NCBI GenBank assembly: GCA_030220185.1
Contig: JASPKZ010007525.1
Span: 372,001-436,000, forward strand
Source: Diploptera punctata
Taxonomy: Eukaryota; Arthropoda; Insecta; Blattodea; Blaberidae
Length of the DNA: 64,000 nt
Direction: 5' to 3'
A program made the translations under genes and the position numbers. A model generated the notes under the pieces. The model made no database searches and was not told where the DNA came from. It saw only the letters and a list, made by a program, of their open reading frames with translations. This document shows positions 1-10,013 of the stretch, one piece after another; position 1 is the stretch's first letter; each line of letters starts with the position of its first letter.

Positions 1-111
1 ATACTATACACATGCCTCATCTAAAGTCACTAAAAACTTCTCTTATCACTAGCAAAATAACATTCACATAGTTTTTCTACTGTTGATACACATTTCTGCA
101 AAGCATGTAAG
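1..111. other. Unassigned AT-rich sequence
   Basis: No coding or repeat signal that I can name. It ends at the target-site duplication of the first Penelope-like insertion. Confidence 0.5.
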
Positions 112-180
112 TAGAAACATATGATTAATAGTGAGTGGAGAACATATTTTTATCGACTCACCTCATATGGTTTCAAATTT

Positions 181-232
181 CTTTGATACCGACGGTTTCA
201 GACAATATCATGTCCCTCTTCAGTCATGGCTT
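181..232 (-). ncRNA. Hammerhead ribozyme motif (left arm)
   Basis: Minus strand: CTGAAGA (223-217), stem II GGACA...TGTCT, GAA (199-197), stem III ACC-GTC-GGT, then A17 with cleavage predicted after position 187. The core is complete. Near stem I is only 3 bp (TGA/TCA). It has the same core as the + copy at 852-901. Confidence 0.6.
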
Positions 233-851
233 CCACTCATGAAATTCTGTGATTGTTGATTTCTCTAATGACATCACCTCTTGTGCTGCCATCTTTCGTT
301 GGGATTATAAACTTTGTAATTAAATTTTTATCCACCGGAATATCGAAATTCGTAGATCAATATTTATTCTTCTGAATAAATATCATTTCCCAAATTGTCA
401 ATTCCAACGGTTTATCCAATTGTTTCAAAAGTTTTGCCTCTTTTTCAATTTTATTATGTTCTAGCAAACTATGTGCAGCAATTGCTGATTTTTCAATTTC
501 ACAATTTTTAATATTTCTAAAATGTTCTTTAGTGCGTGTTTCCAAATTCCTTTTTTGTTTTTCCTATGTATACTTTGCTATAATCATTACAATTTATTTG
601 ATAAATTCCAGATTTCTTACTGTCTGGGATGTTGAAATAATGTAGCACCAAAATTCATCAGGAAAATAGTAAAATTCAACAATAATAGTAAACAGCAAAA
701 TATTGCTGAAAAGAAAGTTTTGCAAGTAGAAGAAAACAAATATTATTCATATCTTCAAAATTTAGAACTAGAAATTTACTACCTGCATTTGAAATTGATT
801 AAACAATTAGGATTTCTTTGGTTTCGAAAATTTAATTAAAAATCAGTGGAA

Positions 852-901
852 GCCATGACTGAAGAGGGACATGATATTGTCTGAAACCGTCGGTATCAAA
901 G
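852..901 (+). ncRNA. Hammerhead ribozyme motif (right arm)
   Basis: CTGAAGA at 859-865, stem II 866-882 (GGACA with TGTCT), GAA 883-885, stem III ACC-GTC-GGT 886-894, A17 at 895. All conserved core bases are present; stem I is weak next to the core (TGA/TCA). Confidence 0.6.
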
Positions 902-1012
902 AAATTTGAAATCATATGAGGTGAGTTGATAAAAATATGTTCTCCACTCACTATTAATGATATAATCTCATAATGTTTACTTCCCAATATTAATTTAAAT
1001 AGAAACATATGA

Positions 1013-2378
1013 ACCCAGCTCTTATGTCATTTCTTTATGTTTAAATCTCTATTTCTTATGGTAATTACTGTCTTTTGAAAGATGCCCAACTTCACTACTG
1101 TAGCTCTTTCAGTCGCTTTCATGTGACGAGGTCTTTAACATTCCTAACCACCTCAGGGATGTGGCTTGTGGGAGGCCTAGGATGTGCTTGTTTTTCCCCT
1201 TAAGAATCAATCCAATATGAGCTCTACTCTTTTCTTAAGACCTGAATACATTTTTGGAAATATGCAAAACCATGCTTCTTACACATATCTATGAAGCACT
1301 ATAGCTGTTTTTAGTGTCAGAAAGAGCTCTTATGTAGCCCCTTCAAAATGGTTCAATTATCTTTAGCACAATTGCAAGTAAACTCGTTCTGACCAGTGTG
1401 GCAGAAGACACTCAACTGTATGAAAGTGCATACCTGTGATTAGTAGTGATGTCAGCATGTTTCAAAATTGTCCTTAGAGATTGGAATCAACTTTCTGTAA
1501 CAGGTTCTAAGAATTAATTTGCTTCTATGTATATTCAGCTGTTTCATGTTTTCAAATCTGTACTGTATTGTAAATTAATTACTGTAAATTATTGTCTGCT
1601 TGTAATTAGCTAACTGCACAGTAGAAATAACCCTACACTGATATTTCTTCATACTTTTTTACATGAGTGGGATATTAAAAAAACTAGAAAATAATTTTGA
1701 GTAACATGATTTTGTGGAAAAGTTTTGTTTAAAGGATACTGATAAATAAGAATAGATGAAGGAGTAATAGGGAAGACTGGAGAAGAAATTTATATTAAAT
1801 TTTTAATACAGAACATTGGTCACCATAAGATGTATTTACATTATTAAACTACTTTTAGGTAGATACTGAGAAACTTAGAGACTTATGAAGGTGGAAAGGC
1901 TAATCTAAATGTTGGTGTGAATAACCTCAGCAAGCAGACTGATTCCTCTCTCCTTGGACCTAACAATATTTGCTTATTACCATATTATTTATTTATTTTT
2001 CCATTGGTGTTGATCAGGAATAGTTGATATTTTTATTTCAGGGTTAATTAATATATTTTTTATAAAAAATAGTCCAGAATTTCTTGGAGTTAATGAATTT
2101 ATTGCTTACCACCCATCTTTTGTATCTCTGTTAGTAATGAAATTTTCTAATCGCCCTCTGGTTCCACAGTAATGGGAAGTAACTTTACTTTATAAAATTT
2201 GAAAAGCAGAGTTAAAGCAAGTTAAAGCATATAATAACTTTTGCTAAGTTTGGCAGAATAAATCTTTATAAAATAACTTCCTGTAGTTAAACCAATTTAT
2301 TTATACTTTGCATACATAGAAGCATGAAGTCTGATGAAATTAAATTAAATTAATTAAAGTATTAAATTATTAGTGAGA
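1013..2378. other. Non-coding AT-rich stretch
   Basis: No reading frame with family resemblance, no SINE or PLE termini. Stops occur in all frames. Nothing I can annotate. Confidence 0.5.
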
Positions 2379-2431
2379 TTATGAATGAGCCGATTCTTAT
2401 TTTATCTTACCTCATATTTATGTTTTTCAAA

Positions 2432-2479
2432 CATGGGAACTGCAGTTTTCAAGAGACTTCCCTCTCATCATCAGCCATG
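2432..2479 (-). ncRNA. Type I hammerhead ribozyme, apparently intact
   Basis: The cleanest hammerhead of the window. Minus strand: stem I CATGG (2479-2475), core CTGATGA (2474-2468), stem II GAGAG/CTCTT, GAA (2450-2448), self-complementary stem III AACTGCAGTT (2447-2438), C17 (2437), then stem I CCATG (2436-2432) fully complementary to CATGG. Predicted cleavage is between 2437 and 2436. PLEs of many animals are known to encode such ribozymes in their terminal repeats. Confidence 0.8.
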
Positions 2480-2527
2480 ATATCAACTACTGGATTTTTG
2501 TTTGAATCAAACAAATAATAATATAGA

Positions 2528-3254
2528 TTGATAAAGGTCCCATTAAAAGGAGAAAATTTTAAGAAAGAATATGAGAATATCCTAAATATAACCAGATTAA
2601 ATGGTTTTAATAAGAGTATAATATCTAACAAATTAAAGAAATTCAGAAAGATAAAACAGCTTAAAGAATGCTCTACCCTACATATTGTTAGTAAAGAAAG
2701 GAAGAATTTCAAGAAAATTACTTACCATCCAATAGTACATGGGAAATTTCAAAAAATATTTGACAAATACAACATTACTTTGGCACCAATAAATAAATTT
2801 AGTCTGGAAAAACTTCTAAATACTAATAAAAAAATCAACATCCCAGAAAGTAAGAAATCTGGAATTTATCAAATTAATTGTATACATAGGAAAAACAAAA
2901 AGGAATTTGGAAACATGCACTAAAGAACATTTTAGAAATATTAAAAATTGTGAAATTGAAAAATCAGCAATTGCTGCACATAGTTTACTAGAACATCATA
3001 AAATTAAAAAAGAAGCGAAACTTTTCAAACAATTGGATAAACCGTTGGAATTGACAATTTGGGAAATGATATACACTCAGAAGAATAAATATCGATCTAT
3101 GACTTTCGATATTCTGATGGATAAAAATTTAATTACAAAGTTTATAATCCCAACGAAAGATGGCAGCACAAGAAGTGATGTCACTAAAGAAATCAACAAT
3201 CACGGAATTTCATCAGTGGAAGCCATGACTGAAGAAGGACATGATATTGTCTGA
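2528..3254 (+). pseudogene. PLE GIY-YIG endonuclease C-terminus, frameshifted
   Basis: Two overlapping frames. 2528-2923 holds KGENFKKEYENILNITRLNG and NITLAPINKFSLEKL then SKKSGIYQINC. 2907-3254, open further upstream in the same frame, holds YIGKTKRNLETCTKEH, SAIAAHSLLEHHKIKK and LTIWEMIYTQKN. GIYQINC and YIGKTKR are the two halves of the GIY-YIG motif; about 16 bases are missing between them compared with sister copies, causing the frame change. The usual upstream reverse transcriptase is absent. This is a dead 5'-truncated copy. Confidence 0.85.
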
Positions 3255-3270
3255 AACCGTCGGTATCAAA
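3222..3270 (+). ncRNA. Hammerhead ribozyme motif
   Basis: CTGAAGA 3229-3235, stem II GGACA/TGTCT, GAA 3253-3255, stem III ACC-GTC-GGT, A17 at 3265. It lies directly downstream of the endonuclease frame and overlaps its last codons. Confidence 0.62.
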
Positions 3271-3523
3271 GAAGTTTGAAAATGTATGAGGTGAGTCGAT
3301 TAAAATATTTTCTCCACTCACTATTAATGATATAACCTCATAATGTTTACTTCCCAATATTAATTTAAATATAAATAATAATAGTATATTTAATTAATGT
3401 TGGGAAGTAAACATTATGAGGTATTATATTTAATTAATGTTGGGAAGTAAACATTATGGTATAATCATTAAAAATCATCGGAGAACATATTGTTTAAATA
3501 ACTCACCTCATAGGATTCATGCT

Positions 3524-3573
3524 TCCATGATATCGTGATTTCAAACATAATCATGTTCATCGTCAGCCATAAC
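3524..3573 (-). ncRNA. Hammerhead ribozyme motif (left arm)
   Basis: Minus strand CTGACGA (3566-3560), stem II GAACA/TGTTT, GAA (3542-3540), stem III ATC..GAT, A17 (3531). Stem I pairs TTATGG with TCATGG over about six positions including wobbles. Confidence 0.68.
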
Positions 3574-4031
3574 TCCGACTGTTGAAATTCTTCGGCCGTC
3601 AACTATTCTATTGTCGCCATCTTCAGTGCTGCTATCTATGGTTGAATTTATGAACTTCGAAATCAATGTAATTTCGTTAGGGATATCAAAATTCATTGAT
3701 CTATTTTTGTTTTTCTGAATGTATATTTTTTCCCAAACTGTCAATTCCAAAGGTTTCTCTACTTGTTTTTAAAAGTTTAGCTTCTCTTCCAATTTTATGA
3801 TGTTCTAATAAACTATGTGCAGCAATTGCAGATTTTTCAATTTCACAATTTTAATATTTCTGAAATGTTCTTCGTCCGAATTTCCAAATTCCTTTTTGTT
3901 TTTCCTATATAAACTTTATTGCAATCTTCACAATTTATTTGATAAATTCCAGATTTCTTACTGTCTGGAACTTTGACTTTTTTATTGGTACTTAGAAGAT
4001 TACCCAGACTAAATTTATTTATTGGTGCCGA

Positions 4032-4081
4032 GTTATGGCTGACGATGAACATGACTATGTTTGAAATCACGATATCATGGA
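4032..4081 (+). ncRNA. Hammerhead ribozyme motif (right arm)
   Basis: CTGACGA 4039-4045, stem II GAACA-TGACTA-TGTTT, GAA 4063-4065, stem III ATCACGAT, A17 4074, stem I TCATGG 4075-4080 pairing with the TTATGG before the core. Mirror image of the 3524-3573 motif, with full core. Confidence 0.68.
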
Positions 4082-4348
4082 AGCATGAATCCTATGAGGT
4101 GAGTTGTTTAAACAATATGTTCTCCGATGAATTTTAATAAATAATAATAGCTTTATTTTTTAATAATAATAGCTTTATTTTACCAAGGCCTTAAGGCCTT
4201 GTCTACCACTCAACCAAGAGGGAAGCCTCTTGAAAACTGCAATTTCTGTGTTTGAAATACATGAAGTATGAGGTATTATAAAATAAGAATTGACTCATTC
4301 ATAATTGAAGAACCTCATAATATTATTTCCAATAATATATTTATGAAT

Positions 4349-4860
4349 ATTCAAGGTATGAGCCTATTGGCCCATTCTGTGCTGCACAATATGTTACAAG
4401 TCATCCTTCCAACAACATTTTGATCTTCCTACATTTTTTCGGTCTTCAGGTCTATAATAAAATATCTGTTTTGATAAACAATTATTTGGTATTCTTTGTA
4501 TATGTTCAAACCATTTACATTTATTTCAGTATATTCTCTCATTTATATTATATACTTGTAATTCATCTCTGATATCTTGACTTCTCTTTTGATCTCTTAA
4601 AGATACACCTGCAAAGGATCTCAGGAATCTCATTTCTATTGTCTCAATTTATGAGATCGTTAAAGGACAAGTCCCAGACCCATATGTTAACATTGAAACA
4701 GCTACTGTTTTATAAAATTTCAATCAAGTTTCCTTTGTGGTCTTATTTGTCAAGTATCTTCTTATTGAACCACGTATCTGTTGAAATTTCCCTACTTTCT
4801 TCTCCATATCCAAATTTTACAGGTACAATATCATGCGTCCCAGATAATTAAAACAAGTTA
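4349..4860 (-). mobile_element. LINE 3'-end relic
   Basis: The minus strand, across frameshifts, gives blocks like EMRFLRS, DQKRSQDIRDEL and KQIFYYRPEDRKNVGR. These correspond to the C-terminal tail of insect non-LTR reverse transcriptases (family pattern EMRFLR, IR.EL, GRP..RW). Heavily decayed. Confidence 0.55.
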
Positions 4861-5461
4861 TTTGTTCAGTAATGTTTGCTCCAATTACAATTTTTGTTCT
4901 TTTATGTTGAGTTGTAATAAAATCCACGGACTTCGTTTTCTCTGTTGATATTTTCAAATTATAATCTTTTATTAGTTTTGGTAGTTCTATTTAGAAACAA
5001 AATAATCTATTACAACATTATCATTGATATTCTACATGTTCAAAATATATCTGTTCTACTTTATTTGTTCATTATGCAATGTGATTCTTCTCCAGTACTT
5101 TTTGTTCAGTTATTTAACTATATTAGTACCCAAGAAGGCAAGATTAAAAATATTTTGGATGTGTTATTTTTATCTGCTCTGCCAGATTATTTAAATCTTT
5201 TGCTCAAGAGTGTGTCCACATACTTTCTCTAGTAAAGAAAATGTAAGAGAAACAATAGAGTGTATTTGTCACTTCAGAACCATACAACCAGTTATCCTAT
5301 CATACAGGAACAGTCTTTGAAAAAAATGATGGTGCAACTCTTGATGATACAAAGTTAGAGTTTTGAAGAGAGATTCACACCAGTACGTTGTTACATGTTC
5401 TGACTCATTTGAGTATAAAGCGGATGGCGTAAGTTTCTCTTCATGCAGCATTCGTATCGTT

Positions 5462-5535
5462 TGCTTCAGTGGAGCAGTTGGTAAGATGCTCTTTTTCTGA
5501 CGACGCGGGCCTACGTTAAATTCTGGTCAGGTATA
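5462..5535 (+). other. Degenerate tRNA-like fragment
   Basis: Contains cagtggagcagttggtaaga (A-box-like) and a decayed B-box-like segment before ctggtcag. Probably the head of an old SINE. Confidence 0.3.
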
Positions 5536-5639
5536 TTTTTTTTATTTTTATTATTTACTATTATTTAATAATTTTGTTAATTTTCATATGCCTACATGTT
5601 ACCAGGCTTCGTTATATAAATAAATTTGTATGTATATAT

Positions 5640-5907
5640 ATGGAAGTATTCCTGGTCGGGACAGGCTGCTGGGTGAGATTTTTCAGGGTGTTTCCTCACC
5701 TGTAGGATAAATGTCAGGAAGCTTAGGGCCCAATGGTCCCTCAAAATCATGCAGCCATCATCATCATCCTTATCATTATCATTCTTCACTGGTGTGGAAA
5801 GAAACGGGAAGCTACTACACCTACAGTTCCCTAGTAAAGCTGCAAAGCATAGCATGAAAATGCTATGATTGCAGTGAAATACCTGCCCTTGGGCAGAATT
5901 ACTATGG
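5640..5907 (+). mobile_element. SINE family B, headless copy (left half of palindrome)
   Basis: Body of the SINE whose full copy lies inverted at 5936-6245: gacaggctgctgggtgag, a segment equivalent to the cctgacattt body, then a 140-base segment (5765-5907) that is the near-perfect reverse complement of 5936-6075. The tRNA-like head is missing. Confidence 0.6.
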
Positions 5908-5916
5908 AATGGAATA

Positions 5917-5938
5917 TCCATCCATCCATCCATCCATA
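5917..5938. repeat. (TCCA)n microsatellite
   Basis: Five to six repeats of tcca at the centre of the SINE B palindrome. Confidence 0.8.
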
Positions 5939-6245
5939 GTAATTCTGCCCGAAGGCAGGTCCTTCACTGCAATCATAGCATTTTCATGCTATGCTTGCAG
6001 CTTTACTAGGGAATTGTAGGTGTGGTAGCTTCCCGTTGCTTTCCACACCGGTGAAGAATGATGATGATGATGACGACGGCCATATGATTTTGGGGACCGT
6101 TTGGGCCTTAAAATTTTCCTGACATTTGTCTTACAGGTGAGAAAAAACCCCGATAAAAACCTCACCCAGAAAAACTGCCCCGACCGGGGATTGAACCCGG
6201 GCCCGCTGCGTGACAAGGCAGCATGCTACCTCGAGACCACAGTGG
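5936..6245 (-). mobile_element. tRNA-derived SINE family B
   Basis: Read on the minus strand: tRNA-like head (A box in gtggtctcgaggtagc, B box in gggttcaatccc), followed by a unique body containing gaggtttttatcgggg and cctgtaagacaaatgtca. Other copies lie at 17185-17395 and, partial, 34145-34270. It forms a head-out palindrome with 5640-5907 across a (TCCA)n run. Confidence 0.7.
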
Positions 6246-6396
6246 TGGACGAATGGAATATATGGAAATAAATAAATTAAAGGAAACGGCTCATATATAT
6301 AGAAAATAACGATTGTAACATCTCATTACTTTGTTTACAAAACACATGGCATAATAAAATTATTTATTTCCATTACTAATGAAAAATGCGTCTGAT

Positions 6397-6398
<2 letters not shown>

Positions 6399-6427
<29 letters not shown>
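6399..6427. repeat. (AT)n microsatellite
   Basis: About 14 uninterrupted AT units. Confidence 0.9.
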
Positions 6428-6431
<4 letters not shown>

Positions 6432-6745
6432 GATTATACAAGTAAGTCATGATGTACTGCATTGCTTCATACAGATAGTTTCTAGGAGAGATGGTTGTGG
6501 TCTAGTGGAGGGAGCTTCTGTTTCCCGTGCGTGAAGTCGCATGTTTGATCCTTCTATCTTGCTTCTTTTTTTTTCTCTCGTCCTTATTTCAATTAATTTT
6601 CTTTCTCTTGTTTCATTTCTTTTGCTTTGTTTTATTTTCAGTATTTACTGCACTAAATTAACCTTTTTTATATAGGAATTATCACTGTGAGGTTCAATTC
6701 AATATTAAATTAAAAGATTCTTACCTCTCCTCACATTATTCTGTT

Positions 6746-6797
6746 AAGTAGATCGCGATTTCAGGCCTATAGCAGGCCCATCTTCAGTACACTGTTG
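6746..6797 (-). ncRNA. Hammerhead ribozyme motif (left arm)
   Basis: Exact mirror of the right-arm motif: CTGAAGA (6787-6781), stem II GGGCC/GGCCT, GAA, stem III AT-CGCG-AT, C17, stem I GTA/TAC. Confidence 0.65.
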
Positions 6798-6902
6798 TTG
6801 ACCGGTGTTATGTCGCTCGGAAGAACCACTTCTTCTTCCCTCTGTTGGTGGACCGATGAACCTCTTGATAAGGTCAAAATTTGCGGGAACTTCGAAGTTC
6901 AT

Positions 6903-7483
6903 AAGCACACTGATAAAACAAACAGAAAAAATAAAATTCAAGAAATTCACTTACCATCCATTGAAACACTACAAATTTCAAAAAAATTTTCAAAAAGTTT
7001 AATATAAGATTAGCACCTAAGAATGAATACAGCCTTAATAGGATAATTAAAACCAACAAAAATGAAAAAATTGAAGAAGAAAATAAATCAGGAATTTATA
7101 AGATCAAATGTAAAGATTGTGACAAAATTTATATAGGAAAAACGAAAAGAAATTTGAAAACAAGGGTGAAGGAACATCTTAGAAATGTCAAAAATGGAGA
7201 ATTGGAAAAGTCAGCAGTAGCTGCTCATGCTTGGTACGAAAAACATCGAATTGAATCAAAAGCTAGTCTAATTAAACAAATAGAGACACCTAAGGAACTT
7301 ACAGTTTGGGAAAAGATCCACATTCAGAAAAACAAAGGAAAACTTATGAACTTCGAAGTTCCCGCAAATTTTGACCTTATCAAGAGGTTCATCGGTCCAC
7401 CAACAGAGGGAAGAAGAAGAGTGGTTCTTCCGAGCGACATAACACCGGTCAACAACAGTGTACTGAAGATGGGCCTGCTATAG
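6903..7483 (+). pseudogene. PLE GIY-YIG endonuclease domain
   Basis: One frame runs through LAPKNEYSLNRIIKTNKNEK (from 7004), SGIYKIKCKDCDKIYIGKTK, NLKTRVKEHLRNVKNGELEK, SAVAAHAWYEKHRIESKASL and ELTVWEKIHIQKNKG to 7483. GIY and YIG halves, the R and the EH/H positions of the GIY-YIG fold are intact. A frameshift near 6990 separates an upstream piece (KFKKFTYHPLKHYKFQKNF). The reverse transcriptase is missing; PLE proteins normally place it before this domain. Confidence 0.87.
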
Positions 7484-7505
7484 GCCTGAAATCGCGATCT
7501 ACTTA
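7453..7505 (+). ncRNA. Hammerhead ribozyme motif (right arm)
   Basis: CTGAAGA 7463-7469, stem II GGGCC-TGCTATA-GGCCT (7471-7487), GAA 7488-7490, stem III AT-CGCG-AT 7491-7498, C17 7499, stem I GTA (7460-7462) with TAC (7500-7502). Complete core, C at the cleavage site. It overlaps the stop of the endonuclease frame. Confidence 0.68.
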
Positions 7506-7769
7506 ACAGAATAATGTGAGGAGAGGTAAGAATCTTTTAATTTAATATTTACTGCACTACTTATTTACACAAAATTGTTTTCCATTGCACGACACACAAC
7601 GAAATGGAATGGATTTAGTTTCTCAAATAGTTGTACACTTGTGAACCAAATAGCTGATCTCTGATTATGCGCAGTGGCTTCGTTCTGAGACTGAAAATTA
7701 TCTGTGCGCCATCAATTATTTCAAAGGCTGTACATGTCCTGTGAATTGTCTGTTTTATGTTTAGGTTTG

Positions 7770-8085
7770 GGGCATGCCATAGCATAGTTGGTTTAGAACA
7801 ATATGCTTCAAAAGGTTGGAGATTTGAGCCCCGTTGGGATCAGGATTTTTAAACTGGCACAAACATTCTGGTGGCACCATGACCCTGGAATTGACTCGGC
7901 CTGTAATTTAAATGAGTTCCAGACACTTGTTTTGAGGATAAAGGTGGCCATCATGCAGAGCTGACAAATCGGTTGGTTGGTTGAGATTGTTGTTGCTGAT
8001 TTGCCTGAACCTCCTACTACCCGAAGGGCTAATTGGCTCGTCTGGCAGGGCTGTATCACTTTACTCTATATTCTAGATCTGGTGT
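7770..8085 (+). mobile_element. tRNA-derived SINE family A (copy 1)
   Basis: Head ggggcatgccatagcatagt with A box, B box gatttgagccccg, body ggatttttaaactgg...ggtggcaccatgaccctgg...cctactaccc. Same family as the better preserved copy at 26034-26335. Confidence 0.75.
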
Positions 8086-8755
8086 GGGTCTTCCTAGGAC
8101 TTTTATTTCCAATTTATCTTAAAAGGGAAAGTTATGATAAATTGCTGATTGTGTAGAATTAGTGTATATGCATTCATTATTTGAAATTCGTAGAGAAAGC
8201 AAACGTCCAACATTCCTACATTTTTTGGGAGACTGTAATGTAGTTCAATGCTAACAGCCAGGGTTTAAGAACTGAACATCATCATGTACACACAGAAAAA
8301 GCAACAACAGATTTGTACAGTTCATTATAGACCATTGGCCATGTAGCCCACTTCATTTGCGTGCTGTCTATGCTGGAAATAGCATGTTAAGAGTTATTTT
8401 ATATTATAAAACATGTAATTATAAAAAATCTAATTAACAAAAGAATGAGTTAATACTGAGATAACTGTTCGTATTACAAACTTGCAACACATGGTAAATC
8501 TACCCCTGATAGTAGGGTCTTGAATCATCTGTTTGAAATGTAGAAGGTAGCTCTAAACTTGATAATTAAACTAAAATTGAGAGATTGTCATTTGTACCCA
8601 TCGTGCCTTCCTTTACCCTCATCTGATATTGCATATATCTTCGATAGTAGTAAGTAAATATCTTTAAAATAAAAATAGCAAGTCTGCTATTTGACAAATT
8701 GTTCTAATGCTTCCATGCTCACTGTCTGAAATCCAAAGTTGGCAGGTGGAAACCT
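8086..8755. other. Non-coding AT-rich stretch
   Basis: No gene or repeat that I recognise between two SINE A copies. Confidence 0.5.
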
Positions 8756-9095
8756 GGTGGGGCTAAGGTTATTTTATTAAAAGGCTCAAAAGTAAAGTGT
8801 ATCCCTACTATACAGGCCTTTAGAGGCTCCTTGGGTTAGGGTTTTAGTAGGAGGGGTTAAGGCTCCAACTTTTCTAGACTAAATGGTCTTCTTGAAGTAA
8901 CCCTGCATTACGGTGCCATCTTTACCCCTCAGAACAAGCACCTGGTACTTCATTTCCATATGAGGATGAGTCGACCCCCTGGCCAAGGATTCTGCCAGAA
9001 TGGTTTGGGTCAGTTTAAAAATCATGACCCACCAGGACTTCGAACCCTTTGACCTGTTTCCGACTAGTGTGCGTATTGCCATACTCTTAAGGGTA
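8756..9095 (-). mobile_element. tRNA-derived SINE family A (copy 2)
   Basis: Minus-strand copy: gtcagtttaaaaatcatgac is the reverse complement of the SINE A tRNA/body junction, and the B box is seen as ttcgaaccc at about 9038. Diverged from copy 3 at 26 kb. Confidence 0.7.
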
Positions 9096-9334
9096 GAAAC
9101 ATTTGGCTACAGTTAGTTTTCTATGGAAGCATAGCAAAGAAATGATAAAACTTGGTTCTGTGTTTTAGATTAATATGAATGTTTTAAAAGGCGTGAGCCT
9201 GAAACATGAGGCCTCTGACCAAAAATTTGTTCTCGATTTTAAGCTCTTTTTTTTAATGAAGTTGCCACTTAACCGAGATGTTAAAAGTTATGTTAGAATA
9301 AATTTAGACTTATATTTGATAGAGAATAAATATA

Positions 9335-9411
9335 TGCTCAGTACTGGGGCTTGAACCCAGGGACCTTTGGCATTCTGATGCCCAATGCTCTATCAACTGA
9401 GCTATCTAAAC
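9335..9411 (-). tRNA. tRNA-like sequence in family D element
   Basis: Minus-strand cloverleaf relic with A box tagctcagttgatagag, B box ggttcaagccc and 3' TGAGCA. Mobile-element copy, probably not a working tRNA gene. Confidence 0.5.
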
Positions 9412-9687
9412 ACTCCAATCTAACACAAATTTTTCTCTTATACATTGTTAATTCCCAAGCATCAGATACTACGAACTGTTGTTTGATCACACAAATAGTG
9501 GCTTCTTTTTTAAGAAGACTATGTATTGGGAATTTAAACATTACTTTATAAAGTAATGTTTAAATTCCCAATAAATAGTCTTCTTAAAAAAGAAGCCGTT
9601 ATTTGTGTTATCGAACAATGGTTCGTAGCATTTGACACATAGGAATTCACAATGTATAAGAGAAAAATTTTGCATTTAGTTTGGAGT

Positions 9688-9760
9688 GTTTAGGTAGCTC
9701 AGTTGGTAGAGCATTGGCATAGAAAGCCAAAGGTCCTGGGTACAAACCCCAGTGTGAGCA
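9688..9760 (+). tRNA. tRNA-like sequence, AGA anticodon position
   Basis: 73 bases with canonical spacing: D stem GCTC/GAGC, anticodon stem TTGGC/GCCAA, loop ATAGAAA (T33, AGA at 34-36), variable loop AGGTC, T stem CTGGG/CCCAG. Serine anticodon but no long variable arm, so a type I derivative; part of a transposon. Confidence 0.55.
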
Positions 9761-10013
9761 TATATTTTTCTCTTCTAATATAATTTGTCCTTCAGTGAGA
9801 AGTATTAAATTAATAATAAAAACATCAAAATACTGCTCACCTGTTTAACACAAATTTCACATTTTGTATTTATTGAACATTCACTGTAATTTATTTTGCA
9901 TTCACATGATTTTTTGTGAATGTTATCCATATGAGACCAATAGAAGGTGATGATTTTTTATCGGTGTATGTAACAAGGCCTTAGGTGTATGTATATCAAA
10001 CATTTATTGAGAT

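Larger units (their letters stand above)
125..999. mobile_element. Penelope-like element with inverted arms, GIY-YIG relic and two hammerheads
   Basis: Bounded by a perfect 13-bp duplication, tagaaacatatga (112-124 and 1000-1012). The left arm (125 to about 660) is in minus orientation and carries the C-terminal part of a GIY-YIG endonuclease reading frame (357-545, with EHFRNIKNCEIEKSAIAAHS) and upstream YIGKTK-like sequence around 545-640. The right arm (about 840-999) is the direct copy of the terminal region. Both arms hold a hammerhead core. The centre (665-840) may hold degraded reading-frame sequence. No reverse transcriptase remains. Confidence 0.85.
3460..4135 (-). mobile_element. 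Penelope-like element with inverted arms and broken GIY-YIG frame
   Basis: Arms begin at atcggagaacatattgttta (3478) and end at the mirrored sequence (about 4125). Minus-strand frames 3843-4070 (PINKFSLGNLL, SKKSGIYQINCEDCNKVYIG, KTKRNLEIR) and 3541-3750 (ELTVWEKIYIQKNKNRSMNF) are the two halves of one endonuclease broken by a frameshift near 3765-3860. Both GIY-YIG motif halves are intact. Hammerheads sit in both arms. Confidence 0.8.
2387..4340. mobile_element. Composite cluster of three Penelope-like families
   Basis: A left minus arm with a strong hammerhead (2400-2490) is partnered by a right plus arm of the same family (about 4200-4340, GAAAACTGCAATTTC). Between them lie a second family (2528-3365, + strand GIY-YIG frame and hammerhead) and a third (3460-4135, minus endonuclease frame, hammerheads on both arms). 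ttatgaat at both outer edges (about 2379 and 4341) may be a short duplication. The order suggests successive insertions into one old element. Confidence 0.7.
6656..7545 (+). mobile_element. Penelope-like element with GIY-YIG gene and hammerheads on both arms
   Basis: Exact 14-bp duplication tatttactgcacta (6642-6655 and 7546-7559). The left arm (about 6700-6900) is the reverse complement of the right arm (7340-7520). The centre holds the endonuclease frame. This is the best bounded PLE with a coding remnant in the window. Confidence 0.9.
9318..9825. mobile_element. tRNA-carrying inverted element (family D), copy 1
   Basis: Palindrome centred near 9548. Two tRNA-like sequences point outward, 9335-9411 (-) and 9688-9760 (+). 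Arms share gggaatttaaacattacttt and agaaaaattt blocks. The right end is the family D tail (ccttcagtgagaagtatt, aataataaaaacatca). The duplication at the ends is not clear in this copy. Confidence 0.75.

Noticed and set aside
9335..9760. CRISPR-like or palindromic array from repeated tRNA and inverted repeats
   Set aside because: Repeats are long, inverted and spaced irregularly in a eukaryotic genome; explained by family D.
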